Positions 18,611-28,042 are shown, counted from the stretch's first letter. The stretch: DNA of 64,000 nucleotides from Sinorhizobium fredii (GCF_002944405.1 NZ_CP024307.1:1756501-1820500); one strand, 5' to 3'. Notes: generated from the letters alone by a model not told the origin. Made by a program: numbers and translations.

Positions 18611-19642
18611 TTACCAGGTGTTCTGCTCGTCGTAGGCCTTGTCGCCGAAGACGCCCCGGACCAGTTCGGCCCACTGATCGGCATTATCCTTGTTGATGAT
18701 GACCGGGCCCGTCAGGATGTTTGACTGCGGTGCGTAGCCGAACTCTTTGTTCCAGTAGAGCCACTCCATCGGAGCATAGCCCTGCAGCCAGAAACCCTGG
18801 CTGTTCGTCGCCAAGACGTGGCCGGCGCGCACGCCTTCGATCGAAACCGGTCCCTCGTCGACCGTCAGGACGGTTACGCCCTTGTCGTCGACATCCGGGT
18901 CAAGCTTCATGTCGTTGGCGACACCCCATGCCCAGGGCGAAGACCAGCCGGCAACCGTGAAGATGTAGTTGGTGTCCGGATTGGCCTGCAGGAAGGCCTG
19001 AAGCGCGTTGCGAGCAGTCGCCGGTTCGGCGCCGATGAACAGTTCATCGACTTTGGCGCCGGCCTTCTCCATGGCATCCTTCATTCCGGCACACCGAGCC
19101 TTGAGGCCCTGATGGGCCGAGTCATGGCTGGCGCAGACGACGCGGGTCGGCTTCGGGATTTCTCCGGCTTCCGCCTTTTCAAGCGCGTACTCGCCGAGCT
19201 TCTTGCCGGTGAGATACTCGTCGCCGCCGACATACGTGAGGTAGGGAATACGCTCAGCGTCGGGGCGTCCATCGGGAATGTTGAAGGCGACGACCGGGAT
19301 TCCGGCCTCGATCGCCTTGCGCAGCGGCGCTTCGAAAGCATCGGAGCTGACTATCGGCACGGCAATACCGTCCGGTTGCGTTGAAATCGCCTGCTCGAGA
19401 AGACGCACGTGCTCCTGGACCGAATAATTGTTGGTGGAGATATATTCGGTTTTGACGTTCGGATATTTCTTCTCGAACTCCTCCATGGACTTCGTCAGCC
19501 AACCCATGTTCGGATCGTTCGAGCCGATGTGAGAGACCATGACGAAGCGATATTGCTTTTCGCCGTCCTGCGCATTGGCTATGCCTCCGAGTGCGGTGGC
19601 GGCCATCAAGGCAGAAAGCAGAATCGAATTTCCGAATTTCAT
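18611..19642 (-). CDS. Sugar ABC transporter substrate-binding protein
   Basis: A 343-residue periplasmic binding protein of the RbsB/XylF fold with a signal peptide (ILLSALMAATALGGIANAQ). The mature protein begins YRFVMVSHIGSNDPNMGW; other typical segments are GIAVPIVSSDAFEAPLRKA, VAFNIPDGRPD, and CASHDSAHQGLKARCAGM. It is the first gene of the operon and divergent from the LacI regulator. Binds an unidentified sugar or polyol in the periplasm. Confidence 0.92.
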   Translation of the reverse strand: MKFGNSILLSALMAATALGGIANAQDGEKQYRFVMVSHIGSNDPNMGWLTKSMEEFEKKYPNVKTEYISTNNYSVQEHVRLLEQAISTQPDGIAVPIVSSDAFEAPLRKAIEAGIPVVAFNIPDGRPDAERIPYLTYVGGDEYLTGKKLGEYALEKAEAGEIPKPTRVVCASHDSAHQGLKARCAGMKDAMEKAGAKVDELFIGAEPATARNALQAFLQANPDTNYIFTVAGWSSPWAWGVANDMKLDPDVDDKGVTVLTVDEGPVSIEGVRAGHVLATNSQGFWLQGYAPMEWLYWNKEFGYAPQSNILTGPVIINKDNADQWAELVRGVFGDKAYDEQNTW

Positions 19643-19662
19643 TGGGCTCCTCCTCCGTTAAC

Positions 19663-19735
19663 GATGTGATTATCCAGATTGGAATCACATCAGACAAGGA
19701 AGATGAAGCGCATTACATGATGCAAAAGACATCAT
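19663..19735. promoter_or_regulatory. Divergent promoter region with two inverted repeats
   Basis: Between the binding-protein and LacI genes lie GATGTGATT and AATCACATC, a perfect 9-base inverted repeat with an 11-base spacer (19663-19691), and ATGATG/CATCAT with a 7-base spacer (19717-19735). Both are plausible operators for the adjacent LacI-family dimer; two sites could act together in repression of both directions. Function is inferred from position and symmetry. Confidence 0.5.
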
Positions 19736-19788
19736 AAAGTCCATAGGGCCCAACATAGCGGCAAGCCGCTCAAAAAATTGACGTTGCA

Positions 19789-20877
19789 ATGAATGACGAC
19801 TTCCAAGATGATGTTTTTACCATCAACTTTAACCGGAAACTGGAGAAAGCTGTGGTCGATCACCTGCAAAATCGAACATGGAAAGGCCCCAAGGTCCAGG
19901 AAATTGCCAAGCTCGCAGGAGTCGGTCCTGCGACGGTCGACAGGGTCCTCAACAACCGCAGCGGCGTCCGAGAACGAACGAGAGCCCGCGTCCTGGGGGC
20001 GCTCGAAAAGCTGAAGAACGAAAGCGCGGGCCGCGACATCCCTTTGCATGTTCGTCTATTTTGTGACTCTGGCGAAACCTTCAATGCAGCAATGGCGGCC
20101 GCTGTAACGGAGGTCAACCGAACCGTTGCCGGCATCGAGATTGAGGGAGATTACGTAACCACGAGCGAAGTCGAGCCCTCATCATTCGCGCGCCGGATTG
20201 AGCAGCAAGGCAGCGCTGCGGATGGCGTCGTGGTCATCGCTCGCGAGCATCCGGCGATCAACCGCGCGATACGAAAGCTGCGGACCATCGATATTCCCGT
20301 CCTCTGCCTGACGACCGATCTGCCGAGCTCCCGTCGCAGCGCCTACATAGGCAATGACCAGTACGCCGCTGGCAGCGTGGCCGCTTTGTTGATCGGCAAT
20401 GCGCTTCCGAAGGAGCGTAACAATATTCTGATCGTCATGAGCGTGGCGTTCCGCTGCCAGCAGGAGCGTGAGATGGGGTTTCGGAGGGTGCTCCGTTCCG
20501 ATTTTCCATATTTGAAGATCGAGGAACGTGTGATTTCGGACGACAGACCGGAGAGCACTTGTGAGCAGTTAACCCGCTATTTCGAGGCACATGGTTACCC
20601 CACCGCGATCTACAATGTCGCCGGTGCCAACCGCGGCGTCGCAAAGGCACTGGAACACGCCGGAAAGGCCCGCGATACGGTCTTTGTCGGCCACGAATTG
20701 ACCAACCACTCACGAAACCTGTTGGAATCCGGCGTCATGGACTATGTTATTTCGCACGACTTCAGCGGCGAGCTGACGGCGGCCGCCAAATGGATCCGTG
20801 ACAACGTCGGGGGCGTAACCGTGGAGCCTTCTTATTCGCAGATCCTAGTGCACACCCGATACAATTGCGGTCTGTGA
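19789..20877 (+). CDS. LacI-family transcriptional regulator
   Basis: 362 residues. The helix-turn-helix is displaced from the N-terminus (residues ~37-60: VQEIAKLAGVGPATVDRVLN followed by NRSGVRERT), preceded by ~30 extra residues not usual for LacI proteins. A periplasmic-binding-like effector domain follows (ADGVVVIAREHPAINRAI, YIGNDQYAAGSVAALL, IYNVAGANRGVAKAL). It is divergent from the sugar ABC operon and very probably its regulator, with the sugar as inducer. Confidence 0.85.
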   Translation: MNDDFQDDVFTINFNRKLEKAVVDHLQNRTWKGPKVQEIAKLAGVGPATVDRVLNNRSGVRERTRARVLGALEKLKNESAGRDIPLHVRLFCDSGETFNAAMAAAVTEVNRTVAGIEIEGDYVTTSEVEPSSFARRIEQQGSAADGVVVIAREHPAINRAIRKLRTIDIPVLCLTTDLPSSRRSAYIGNDQYAAGSVAALLIGNALPKERNNILIVMSVAFRCQQEREMGFRRVLRSDFPYLKIEERVISDDRPESTCEQLTRYFEAHGYPTAIYNVAGANRGVAKALEHAGKARDTVFVGHELTNHSRNLLESGVMDYVISHDFSGELTAAAKWIRDNVGGVTVEPSYSQILVHTRYNCGL

Positions 20878-21172
20878 CGAAAGAGACTCCGGTAAACGGC
20901 CATTTGCCCGCAGAGAAGCTCGCGGCCAGCTAAGCGACCCTGAGACCAGCGGCTGTCACGTCACCTATGCCGCTCCCCCTCGTCCGGGCCGACGGATCCG
21001 ATATCAACTGTTCTACCGCCAACGTGCTCGCCCCGGACTGCATAATATGGGCGCCGTTTGCCAAGCTGAGTGATCGGGCGTGGGGGCCCTCTCGTACAGG
21101 AACAACGCCGAGGCAATAAGCCTTGGCACGCGATGAACGCTCCACGCCTCCCTTGCGCAGCCATGGCAGCGG
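20878..21172. other. Intergenic, nothing recognised
   Basis: This 295-base stretch separates the LacI gene from the convergent SDR gene. Short minus-strand frames exist but none has a start signal or a recognisable motif. Confidence 0.5.
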
Positions 21173-21931
21173 TTACAGCATTTGTCCACCCGAGATATCG
21201 AAGGAGGTGCCGTTCGCCCAACCCATGTCGTCAGAGAGGATTGCGGCGACCGCGCTACCGATATCGTCTGGCTGCCCGACGCGACCCAGCGCGATACCCT
21301 GTGCGACGAACGTGTTAACAGCCTCGTTATCGCGCACCACGCCTCCTCCAAAGTCGGTCGCGATTGCACCGGGGGCAATAGCGTTCACCCGAATTCTGCG
21401 GTCGCCCAGTTCGACGGCCATGAAGCGCGTTAGTACCTCGGTCGCCGCCTTCATTGCCGCGTAAACGCTATAGCCAGGCAGAGTGAACCGTATGAAACCG
21501 GAAGAGACATTGAGGATACGACCACCGTCCTTCATCAGCGGCAAAAGCTTTTGAGTGAGAAAGATCGGACCACGCAGATGTGTCGCCACCAGCGTGTCAA
21601 ACTGTTCTTCCGTGGTCTCCGTGAAATTGGCGAACACACCGATACCAGCGTTGTTGAGGAGATAATCGAACTGCGGGCGGCCGAAGGTGTCGCCTAGCGC
21701 CGTGGCCACTGCTTCGATAAAGAGCGGAAAGCTCGACGTTTTAGTCACGTCGAGCGGGATCATAGCGGCCTTGCCGCCCTTTGCTTCGATTTCGCGCCTC
21801 AATGCATCGGCTTCGGCCGCGCCGGTGCGGTAGGTGCCGATGATGCCGACGCCACGGTCGGCGAGGTGAAGCGCCATGGCGCGGCCTAGACCGCGGCTGG
21901 CGCCGGTGATGAGAGCGATTCTGTCAGTCAT
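21173..21931 (-). CDS. Short-chain dehydrogenase/reductase
   Basis: A 252-residue classical SDR: cofactor motif TGASRGLG near residue 10, NNAG at the end of strand 4, catalytic Ser in NVSSG, YxxxK as YAAMK, then APGAIATDF and the C-terminal WANGTSFDISGGQML. The start MTDRIAL is chosen by homology; a longer frame runs into the divergent AraC gene. Substrate unknown. Divergent arrangement suggests control by the neighbouring AraC protein, as is common for SDR/AraC pairs. Confidence 0.88.
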   Translation of the reverse strand: MTDRIALITGASRGLGRAMALHLADRGVGIIGTYRTGAAEADALRREIEAKGGKAAMIPLDVTKTSSFPLFIEAVATALGDTFGRPQFDYLLNNAGIGVFANFTETTEEQFDTLVATHLRGPIFLTQKLLPLMKDGGRILNVSSGFIRFTLPGYSVYAAMKAATEVLTRFMAVELGDRRIRVNAIAPGAIATDFGGGVVRDNEAVNTFVAQGIALGRVGQPDDIGSAVAAILSDDMGWANGTSFDISGGQML

Positions 21932-22105
21932 GTTCGGGCCTTTGAGAGAGATTATTTGGCGAGCGGCAAATCGCTCACGACGAGCGCTGCCTGCCTCTGC
22001 AAGATAGCGGCAAGCCGTCACCCGAACCCGTCTGATCGGATCAACATCTTGCCCAATTGTCTCAAGTGGCTTGTCCCGTGCCAGAGATACTGACATAGTC
22101 CCGGA

Positions 22106-23005
22106 ATGACGGATGTCTTCGAACCGCATCTTGAAATCGCCTTGCGCCACGCGAAGCCTAATACAGTGCTCACGCCGATTCCGCGCGTCGAGCTGCTGGT
22201 CGGACATCGCCCGACCGGTGAGACGCCTTGCCTTTATCGGTCGATGGTCTGCTTCATTCTTCAGGGCTCCAAACGGGTCGCCTTCAACGACAGCGTTCTG
22301 AACTACGACAGTTCGCAATATCTGGTCAGCGCCCTCGATCTGCCGCTGACGGGCCAAGTGTTAGATGCCGACCAGCATCGCCCTTATGTCGCCGTCTCAC
22401 TGACACTCGATCCCGCCTTGCTGGCAGAACTGGCGGCTGCCATGCCGCCCAAGCGGGAGAGCGACGGCGAGCAGATCGGTCTGTCGATCAATCCGATGAC
22501 GGCCCAGCTTCGCGATGCGCTGCTTCGGCTGCTTTCGCTGCTGGACAAGCCCACCGACATTCCTGTTCTCGCGCCCATGGTTGAGCGAGAATTGCTTTAT
22601 CGTCTCCTGCAAGGCCCGCAGGGGCGCCTTCTCCGCCAGATTGCGCAACCGGAGGGGCCGCTGGTTCGCATCCGCCGCGCCATCGCATGGATCAGGGACA
22701 ATCGCGACCGGCAATTGCGGATTGATGCCCTGTGCGAGGCAAGCGGCATGAGCCGAGCGAGCCTGCACCGGCACTTTTCGGCGATCACGGGCCTCAGCCC
22801 GCTCCAATACCAGAAGCAACTTCGCCTCCAGGAGGCACGCCGGCTGCTCCTGGGGGGCGAGTATAACGCATCGATCGTCGCCTTCGCGGTCGGGTATGAA
22901 AGTGCATCCCAATTCAGCCGCGAATACCTCCGGCAATTCGGGGCGCCGCCCGCCCGCGACATCCGCCGGATGCGGAAACAAATCGCTGCCGCTTTGGCCA
23001 ACTGA
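22106..23005 (+). CDS. AraC-family regulator (AraC_N type)
   Basis: 299 residues: an N-terminal AraC_N cupin-like domain (IPRVELLVGHRPT, MVCFILQGSKRVAF, YLVSALDLPLTGQV) and a C-terminal AraC DNA-binding domain with two helix-turn-helices (IDALCEASGMSRASLHRHF and VAFAVGYESASQFSREY). It is divergent from the SDR gene with a 174-base gap that should contain the shared promoters. Proteins of this type usually activate the adjacent oxidoreductase in response to a small aldehyde or toxic compound. Confidence 0.88.
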   Translation: MTDVFEPHLEIALRHAKPNTVLTPIPRVELLVGHRPTGETPCLYRSMVCFILQGSKRVAFNDSVLNYDSSQYLVSALDLPLTGQVLDADQHRPYVAVSLTLDPALLAELAAAMPPKRESDGEQIGLSINPMTAQLRDALLRLLSLLDKPTDIPVLAPMVERELLYRLLQGPQGRLLRQIAQPEGPLVRIRRAIAWIRDNRDRQLRIDALCEASGMSRASLHRHFSAITGLSPLQYQKQLRLQEARRLLLGGEYNASIVAFAVGYESASQFSREYLRQFGAPPARDIRRMRKQIAAALAN

Positions 23006-23091
23006 TCCGCCCTTAAACAGCGCTCTCCAGCAACCTACGTCTCTGGCATTTGCGTCTATCGGCCAGGCTTCCTTCACAGCCCCTTCAAGCT

Positions 23092-23609
23092 TCAGAAATC
23101 GAGTTTCCTGACGTCGTCGACGGTTAGCTCCGACACCGCGCTCGACAGACGCGGCAGGCCGGAGAAAGAGACCTTCGGCGCCGGCATCGTCGTCAGGCCT
23201 TTCTTCAAGGCGCCGACGTCGATGGCGTCGCAGGCCGACCGGACGAGGCGGGCCGCCAGCTTGCTGCTCAGTTGCGCGCCTTGTTGGCGTTCTTCAGGAC
23301 TGACGCTCCGGCATAGAACGCGCCTGTGCCTGGAGCGAGCATTGCCATTCCAAACAGGGAGGCACCGAGAGTGAAGCGGTCGTAATCGGTGCCGACGAGA
23401 AGCTTGCCGCCCTCCGTATAGGTGTCGCGGACGTCGCCGAACACGAAGTAGTCGGCTGCCACCGCGCCGAAGATGCTCGGTATCGAATCGACCTCGCCCT
23501 TGACGAAACCTTGCGCAAATCCCGTCGAATTCCGCCACGCCGCGTCCGTCACCGGTTCAACCGTGGAGGCAATGACATCGGGCGGAATCGTGGCCGAGCT
23601 CCTGCCCAA
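23092..23609 (-). pseudogene. Frameshifted remnant of a rhizobial hypothetical protein
   Basis: Two overlapping minus-strand frames seem to be one protein: the first has FAQGFVKGEVDSIPSIFGAV and TDYDRFTLGASLFGMA and ends KNANKARN; the second continues with QLSSKLAARLVRSACDAIDV and ends DDVRKLDF. The switch is near 23275. Both ends look cut short relative to the size such a two-segment protein would need. I do not know its function; the glycine- and alanine-rich hydrophobic part suggests membrane association. Confidence 0.5.
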
Positions 23610-23773
23610 TCCTTACCACGAGCCCATTGTTCCCCCTGATTTCGAACGAGTTTGGACGCACCAACTGCATTTTAGCACTGGATAACCCTGGCTCCGCCAA
23701 GGCGGTTCGCAGAGAAGATGTCTTTTCGCGCGGAGGACAAGCTATCGGAGTATGGGAGGAAATCAAAGATTGC

Positions 23774-23880
23774 CTACAGCGCCGCGCGTCTTATCAGACG
23801 CGCAAAGGTCGCTGTAGAACTTTGATTTGCTGCATGTCTTTGTCCTTAAATCGAGGGTCGATTTAAGGACAAAGACATGC
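23774..23880. repeat. Rhizobial intergenic palindromic element, copy 1
   Basis: Two hairpins in tandem. The first runs CTACAGCG to CGCTGTAG (23774-23817) around an inner palindrome GCGCGTCT/AGACGCGC. The second is a perfect 23-base-pair stem (23832-23854 with 23858-23880) around a GGG loop. The same mosaic appears at 24308 (opposite orientation) and 59013. It resembles the mosaic palindromes (RIME/ABC type) of Sinorhizobium and Rhizobium genomes. Confidence 0.8.
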
Positions 23881-23935
23881 CGTAGGCCGAGACTAGGGGG
23901 AAGGGCCTGTCTCGATCGTGACCCATCCCGGATCT

Positions 23936-24208
23936 TCAAGTGTTTTGCTCCTTCTTCGCCGGGGCTCGCCGCTCGATGAGTTGCTGAAAGATCTCCGCCT
24001 GCCGCTCGGTCGCAGCGCGGATCGCAACCAGGTGATCGAGCATCCCGCCAAAGGCCACCAGCACCAGCCCGCCGGCAATCGCCGCAAAGGCCCAGGGAAG
24101 AACGGCGAGCAGGGTTCTGACATCGGGCGAGGGCAGCAGCATCGTGGCGAGCACGACAAGCGTACCGATGACGATCGCGCCGCCGAGGAATTCGAGAAAC
24201 TTTCCCAT
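23936..24208 (-). CDS. Small membrane protein (90 aa)
   Basis: Starts MGKFLEFLGGA and has two transmembrane helices (about residues 8-27 and 36-60, the latter including FAAIAGGLVLVAFGG), then a charged helical tail (ATERQAEIFQQLIERRAP). A longer frame to 24298 exists but the internal ATG gives a normal-looking membrane protein. It lies between two palindromic repeats and has no operon partner. Family not recognised. Confidence 0.55.
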   Translation of the reverse strand: MGKFLEFLGGAIVIGTLVVLATMLLPSPDVRTLLAVLPWAFAAIAGGLVLVAFGGMLDHLVAIRAATERQAEIFQQLIERRAPAKKEQNT

Positions 24209-24307
24209 CCGTGGCTCCCCTATCTCGTTGCCCAGTCCGACTCGCTGCACCCTTCTGCCGCATCCGCTGCATGATTCCTCAATCGGACGACAATTCAAAG
24301 TGATACT

Positions 24308-24402
24308 GCATGTCTCCTTAAAGCGACCCCGATTTCGGAGACATGCAGCAATTCAAAGTGCTACAGCGACCTTTGCGCGTCTGATAACGCGCGGCGCTGT
24401 AG
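24308..24402. repeat. Rhizobial palindromic element, copy 2 (inverted)
   Basis: The same two-hairpin element as at 23774 but in opposite orientation: a partly degraded GCATGTCTCC/GGAGACATGC stem first, then CTACAGCGAC to GCGCTGTAG (24361-24402). The two copies flank the small membrane-protein gene as an inverted pair. Confidence 0.75.
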
Positions 24403-24535
24403 GGCACCGGGTTTCCGCGCCGATTGGACGCGCTGCACTCATTTAAGGGGGCTTGGCCGCGCCACCCGTTGCACGCTTCTCAGAAAAAACCCGGCCGGGC
24501 GCCGGGGAGGGTGAGACGGGTGGCAATAAGAAAAC

Positions 24536-25186
24536 TCAGAATTTTACGCCGACGCCAACCGTAAACTGGTGTTGGTCGAGATCGACATTGACGCCGCCGA
24601 CATCCTTGTCGCTGAAATCATTGTAGCGATACTCGGCGCGGCCGAACATGCTGTTGGTGAAGGCGTAGTCGATACCGCCGCCGATCGTCCAGCCGTTGAA
24701 CGTCTCCTTCTCCTTCGGCGCCCCGGCTACGTCGACAAAGCCGCGGGTAACCGCCCAGCCGCCGGTGCCGTAAAGAAGTGCCTTCTCACCAAGTGTATAG
24801 CCGACCCGGCCGCGCACGGATCCGGAGACATCCGTTCCGACCTCCGTGCTGGCGCCGAAGACCGTGAAGCTCTTGTCGTTCCAGTTGTAGCTGACGTCCC
24901 CCTCGACGCCGACGACCCAGTCGCCCATCTGGTAATTGTATCCGGCGAAGGCGCCGAAAATGCCGCCGTTGAAATCCTCCGAGGCGCTGGCGCCCGGAAC
25001 GCTGAGATCGCTGTTCAGCCAGCCGCCTCCGCCCTGCAGACCGACATAGCCGCCGGTCCAGACGAAGGTGGGGGTCGTTTCAATGGCGGCCGGGGCCGGT
25101 TCCGGGGCTTCGGTGATGTCTGCTGCATAGGCTGGCGCGGCGGCCAGGGCGGCGCCGAACATTGCAACAAGCACGTTTCTGATCAT
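24536..25186 (-). CDS. Outer-membrane beta-barrel protein (Omp25/RopB-like)
   Basis: 216 residues: signal peptide MIRNVLVAMFGAALAAAPAYA, short Pro/Ala/Glu-rich linker, then an eight-stranded opacity-type barrel. Strands include WTGGYVGLQGGGGW, WVVGVEGDVSYNW, GSVRGRVGYTL, MFGRAEYRYNDF, and the C-terminal HQFTVGVGVKF, with the terminal Phe recognised by the BAM machinery. AGGAGG is upstream of the chosen ATG. The family forms small outer-membrane barrels in Rhizobiales and is often abundant. It is divergent from a GlxA-type regulator. Confidence 0.9.
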   Translation of the reverse strand: MIRNVLVAMFGAALAAAPAYAADITEAPEPAPAAIETTPTFVWTGGYVGLQGGGGWLNSDLSVPGASASEDFNGGIFGAFAGYNYQMGDWVVGVEGDVSYNWNDKSFTVFGASTEVGTDVSGSVRGRVGYTLGEKALLYGTGGWAVTRGFVDVAGAPKEKETFNGWTIGGGIDYAFTNSMFGRAEYRYNDFSDKDVGGVNVDLDQHQFTVGVGVKF

Positions 25187-25433
25187 CACAGATGCCTCCT
25201 GTTGTCCGAGAACGAGAGTAGCAACTAATCGGGAACAAGTCTGCGAAAAATGGCGCTTTTCGGAATCACGTGCGCTGGCGGGGAAAAAACAGGCCGGTGG
25301 ACTAAACTCCAGCCGGCCCGCCCGGAAATGATCGCGGAAAAAGGGGAACGTCTCTTTGTTTGGCGACAAGGCCGCGCGGAAGAGACCGATTGCCACCTGA
25401 TAATGCCTGAACGGGCTTTTACGAGTTGACACC

Positions 25434-26456
25434 GTGCGCATGAAATTTGACATTATACGCATGACTGCGGCAGCCGAAAAGAGCGCTCCGATCGAGGTGA
25501 TCGTGGTGGTTCTCCCCGAATCCTCGATCATGTCGCTCGCCTCGGTGCTCGACCCGATGCGGGCAGCAAATCGCGTCGCCGGCCGGCCCGTCTTTCGCTG
25601 GCGCCTTCTCTCGGCCGACGGACAGGCTGTGAAGCTGACCTGCGACATCCCGATCCCCGTCGACGGCCGGTTTTCGCTGCCGCTTGCCGGCGACCTTCTC
25701 CTGGTCATCGGCGGCTTCAATCTCGACCGGCACGTTGGCAAGCGATTTCTCGCCGCCCTGCAGGAATGCGCCCGTCATTTCGACATCGTCGCCGGTATCG
25801 AATCAGGCTGCTGGCTGCTTGGCCGATCGGGACTGCTCAACGACCGCAAGGCGACGGCCCATTGGGAAGAACTCGAGGACTTCAGCCAGGCGTTTCCCGC
25901 CTTGACGGTGATCGGCGACCGTTTCGTGACGGATGGCAAATACTGGACCTCGGGCGGCGCATCGCCGACCTTCGACATGATGCTGCACCTGATTACCGAG
26001 CGGCTTGGCCCGGCCCTGGCCCTCGATGTCGCGAGCATCTTCGTCTACGACCAGATGCACAGCCCGACCGATATTCAGCCCTTCGTCTCGCTCGGCCGCA
26101 TCGAGGCGCGCGATCCCGAGCTTGCCGGCGCGATAAGGCTGATGGAGCGCACGCTGGAACGGCCGATGACGGTCGCGGCCCTGGCGCGGCGGCTCGCCAT
26201 TTCGCAGCGCAAGCTCGAATTGCTTTTTGCAAGGGGGCTGTCGATCAGCCCTGGCGCCTATTATCTGCGCCTGAGATTGCAGGTCGCGCATCGGCTCGTC
26301 CGCGACTCCGGCATTCCGATGCGCGATATCGCGCTGCGCTGCGGCTTCGACAGCCTATCGGCCTTCTCGCGCGCCTACCGGCGGGAATATGGGGCGAGCC
26401 CATTGAAGATGCGCAGCGCCAATCGTCCGGCGAGCGGTCGATCAGAAGGCGGCTAA
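25434..26456 (+). CDS. GlxA-family AraC-type regulator with DJ-1/PfpI domain
   Basis: 340 residues from a GTG; an ATG at 25440 would remove two residues and is equally possible. The N-terminal part (to ~200) is a DJ-1/PfpI-like domain (VIVVVLPESSIMSLASVLDP, IVAGIESGCWLLGRSGLLN) with the conserved Cys in the nucleophile-elbow position. The C-terminal part is an AraC DNA-binding domain (VAALARRLAISQRKLELLFA, DIALRCGFDSLSAFSRAYRR). Relatives regulate arginine, betaine or carnitine use in rhizobia and pseudomonads. The target here is not evident. Confidence 0.85.
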   Translation: MRMKFDIIRMTAAAEKSAPIEVIVVVLPESSIMSLASVLDPMRAANRVAGRPVFRWRLLSADGQAVKLTCDIPIPVDGRFSLPLAGDLLLVIGGFNLDRHVGKRFLAALQECARHFDIVAGIESGCWLLGRSGLLNDRKATAHWEELEDFSQAFPALTVIGDRFVTDGKYWTSGGASPTFDMMLHLITERLGPALALDVASIFVYDQMHSPTDIQPFVSLGRIEARDPELAGAIRLMERTLERPMTVAALARRLAISQRKLELLFARGLSISPGAYYLRLRLQVAHRLVRDSGIPMRDIALRCGFDSLSAFSRAYRREYGASPLKMRSANRPASGRSEGG

Positions 26457-26462
26457 TGCATG

Positions 26463-26577
26463 TCGCCCAAAAATGTGCAGCGGGCCCAAAAATGCAGCGG
26501 TTTTGGGATGACGACATGCACAAAAACAAAGACCTAAAGCGCGCCGCGGGAATGTGTTTGAACGCGACGCGCTTTAG
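26463..26577. repeat. Rhizobial palindromic element of a second type
   Basis: This element contains repeated CCCAAAAATG(T)GCAGCGG units, then CATGCACAAAAACAAAGACC and a hairpin of CTAAAGCGCGCCGCG with CGCGACGCGCTTTAG (26534-26548 and 26563-26577). The hairpin runs into the stop codon of the 26574 gene, so it could also terminate that gene. The sequence style matches mosaic intergenic repeats known from Sinorhizobium. Confidence 0.7.
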
Positions 26578-26879
26578 TTTCGGGCGTGCGGGCCGCCGGA
26601 TCCGGTGAGCGCGCACGCCTTCTCGAATTCCTTGACCGTTTCAGGCGTATTGTCCTCGGGCAGCACCGCGTCGGCAACTTCCTCGGCCGCCGCCGCCTCG
26701 CCCTCGTAGACGAAGGACTGGATGTAGTAGGCGATTTCTCCCTTCCACACCTTGCGACCGTCGATCTGCTGGCAGGCGACCGCAGTTTCGAAATCCGCCT
26801 GCAGGTCATCGACGCTGGCCGGGGCGGAGGCGCCACCGGAAGGTGCCACGAGCGAGGCGATCAGCAGGGCTGTGAACAT
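26574..26879 (-). CDS. Small secreted protein (101 aa)
   Basis: Starts MFTALLIASLVAPSGGASA, a signal peptide, with GGGAGG upstream. The mature part has DLQADFETAVACQQIDGRKV, KGEIAYYIQSFVYEGE and EKACALTGSG; two cysteines may form a disulfide in the periplasm. A longer frame to 27182 exists but lacks a start signal. The stop overlaps a palindromic repeat. Family not recognised. Confidence 0.65.
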   Translation of the reverse strand: MFTALLIASLVAPSGGASAPASVDDLQADFETAVACQQIDGRKVWKGEIAYYIQSFVYEGEAAAAEEVADAVLPEDNTPETVKEFEKACALTGSGGPHARN

Positions 26880-27067
26880 GGCGGCAGGCCTCCCGATGGG
26901 TCGACGAGGAAACTGCCGGGTCGTTTCCTCGGTCTCACTTGGTAGAGGGCGAATCTGCTCCGAACGAAAGGGGAATTTTGGCGTCGATGATTTTTGTTGA
27001 GCGGTCGATGTGTATAAGCCACAGTCGCGCTCGAGGGCAGCAATCCTGCCACGGGCGCGCTGAAAGA

Positions 27068-27099
27068 AGAGCCCCTCGCTGGCTGAAGCGAAGGGCTCT
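27068..27099 (-). terminator. Rho-independent-type hairpin after the 27106 gene
   Basis: AGAGCCCCTCGC and GCGAAGGGCTCT pair with one mismatch around an eight-base loop, just past the stop of the minus-strand DUF1236-like gene. It is followed in the reading direction by a short TCTTTC stretch. Position fits a terminator for that gene. Confidence 0.7.
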
Positions 27100-27105
27100 G
27101 GGTCG

Positions 27106-27513
27106 TTATTGTACGACCTGAACGACCGTATAGGTCTTCGGATCGACAATGACGCGCTGCTGGTTGACGACAGCATAAGCATAAGCCGGGTTTTCCGGAA
27201 CGGGCGTCAGGACAACAGTGCGCGGCAACGGTCTACCGACGGCGATCTGTTCCTTGATCATGACCGTGTCGGCGGGGACGGGCTGCTGCTGCACGTAGGT
27301 CGTAACCTGCCGCGGCGGTGGGGCGATGACCGCACCGGCAACCAAGCCGACGGCGCCACCCACGGCTGCACCCACCGGGCCGCCAACAATCGCGCCAGTA
27401 ACAGCACCACCCGCGGCACCGGTTACTGCCCCTTGGTTGCTGTCATTTGCAATAGCGGGCGCGGCAAAGATGCCCGTCGCGATCGCGGTAGCAATGATGA
27501 TCTTGGCATTCAT
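27106..27513 (-). CDS. DUF1236-type glycine-rich exported protein (135 aa)
   Basis: Starts MNAKIIIATAIATGIFAAPAIA (signal peptide) after GGGAG; an upstream ATG at 27546 is less likely. The mature N-terminus is a Gly/Ala-rich repeat (GAAGGAVTGAIVGGPVGAAVGG), likely a glycine-zipper membrane segment. The C-terminal half is a DUF1236-like domain (PRTVVLTPVPENPAYAYAVV, then VDPKTYTVVQVV). Members are envelope proteins of Rhizobiales of unknown function. It has its own terminator. Confidence 0.8.
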   Translation of the reverse strand: MNAKIIIATAIATGIFAAPAIANDSNQGAVTGAAGGAVTGAIVGGPVGAAVGGAVGLVAGAVIAPPPRQVTTYVQQQPVPADTVMIKEQIAVGRPLPRTVVLTPVPENPAYAYAVVNQQRVIVDPKTYTVVQVVQ

Positions 27514-27670
27514 CTGTCGTACTCCCTTGCTATACGTGGGGTACAACGCCGCGTAATTTGATTTGTTCCTGAACGTGACTTTGAAAACGATGCATGTCCT
27601 GGTAGTAACGCAGTGTTACATATATGAAATCTTGTGAATACTAACGGAGGTTGGCGATCCTCAAAGGACT

Positions 27671-27841
27671 CTAACGGGGAGTTGCCGGCGTTCGCGCGAA
27701 TTCGGCCGTCGGAGCTCCATTTGCCGCCCATTCCGCGACCGCAATCGCCGAGCCGAGCATGATGACCGGCAGAGCCAACACACCGAAGAACCTGAGCACT
27801 TGCAAGCGCCGCGTGCGCCTTCCTTCGCGATCGTTCACCAT
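27671..27841 (-). CDS. Small membrane protein (56 aa), tentative
   Basis: Reads MVNDREGRRTRRLQVL, then one transmembrane helix (FFGVLALPVIMLGSAIAVAEW) and a short tail. The basic residues before the helix suit an inside-N orientation. No strong ribosome-binding site precedes the ATG, which limits confidence. Family not recognised. Confidence 0.4.
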   Translation of the reverse strand: MVNDREGRRTRRLQVLRFFGVLALPVIMLGSAIAVAEWAANGAPTAEFARTPATPR

Positions 27842-28042
27842 CTTATTTCGCTGAACCGCATTCGAAGAACAGGTGAAGATGGAAGCAGATAAGCCCCGAT
27901 CGGTCAGTCCCCTTGGGAACACGCTTGACGTGCTCGACTCGCTTCTCAGTGACCGGTGAGCCTCACGGCCGCCGATGCTCGAAGCAGAAAGCCTCGGCGC
28001 GCGGCGTTTTGCTGTTGGCTCCGATTGACGGGAAGGCACGGT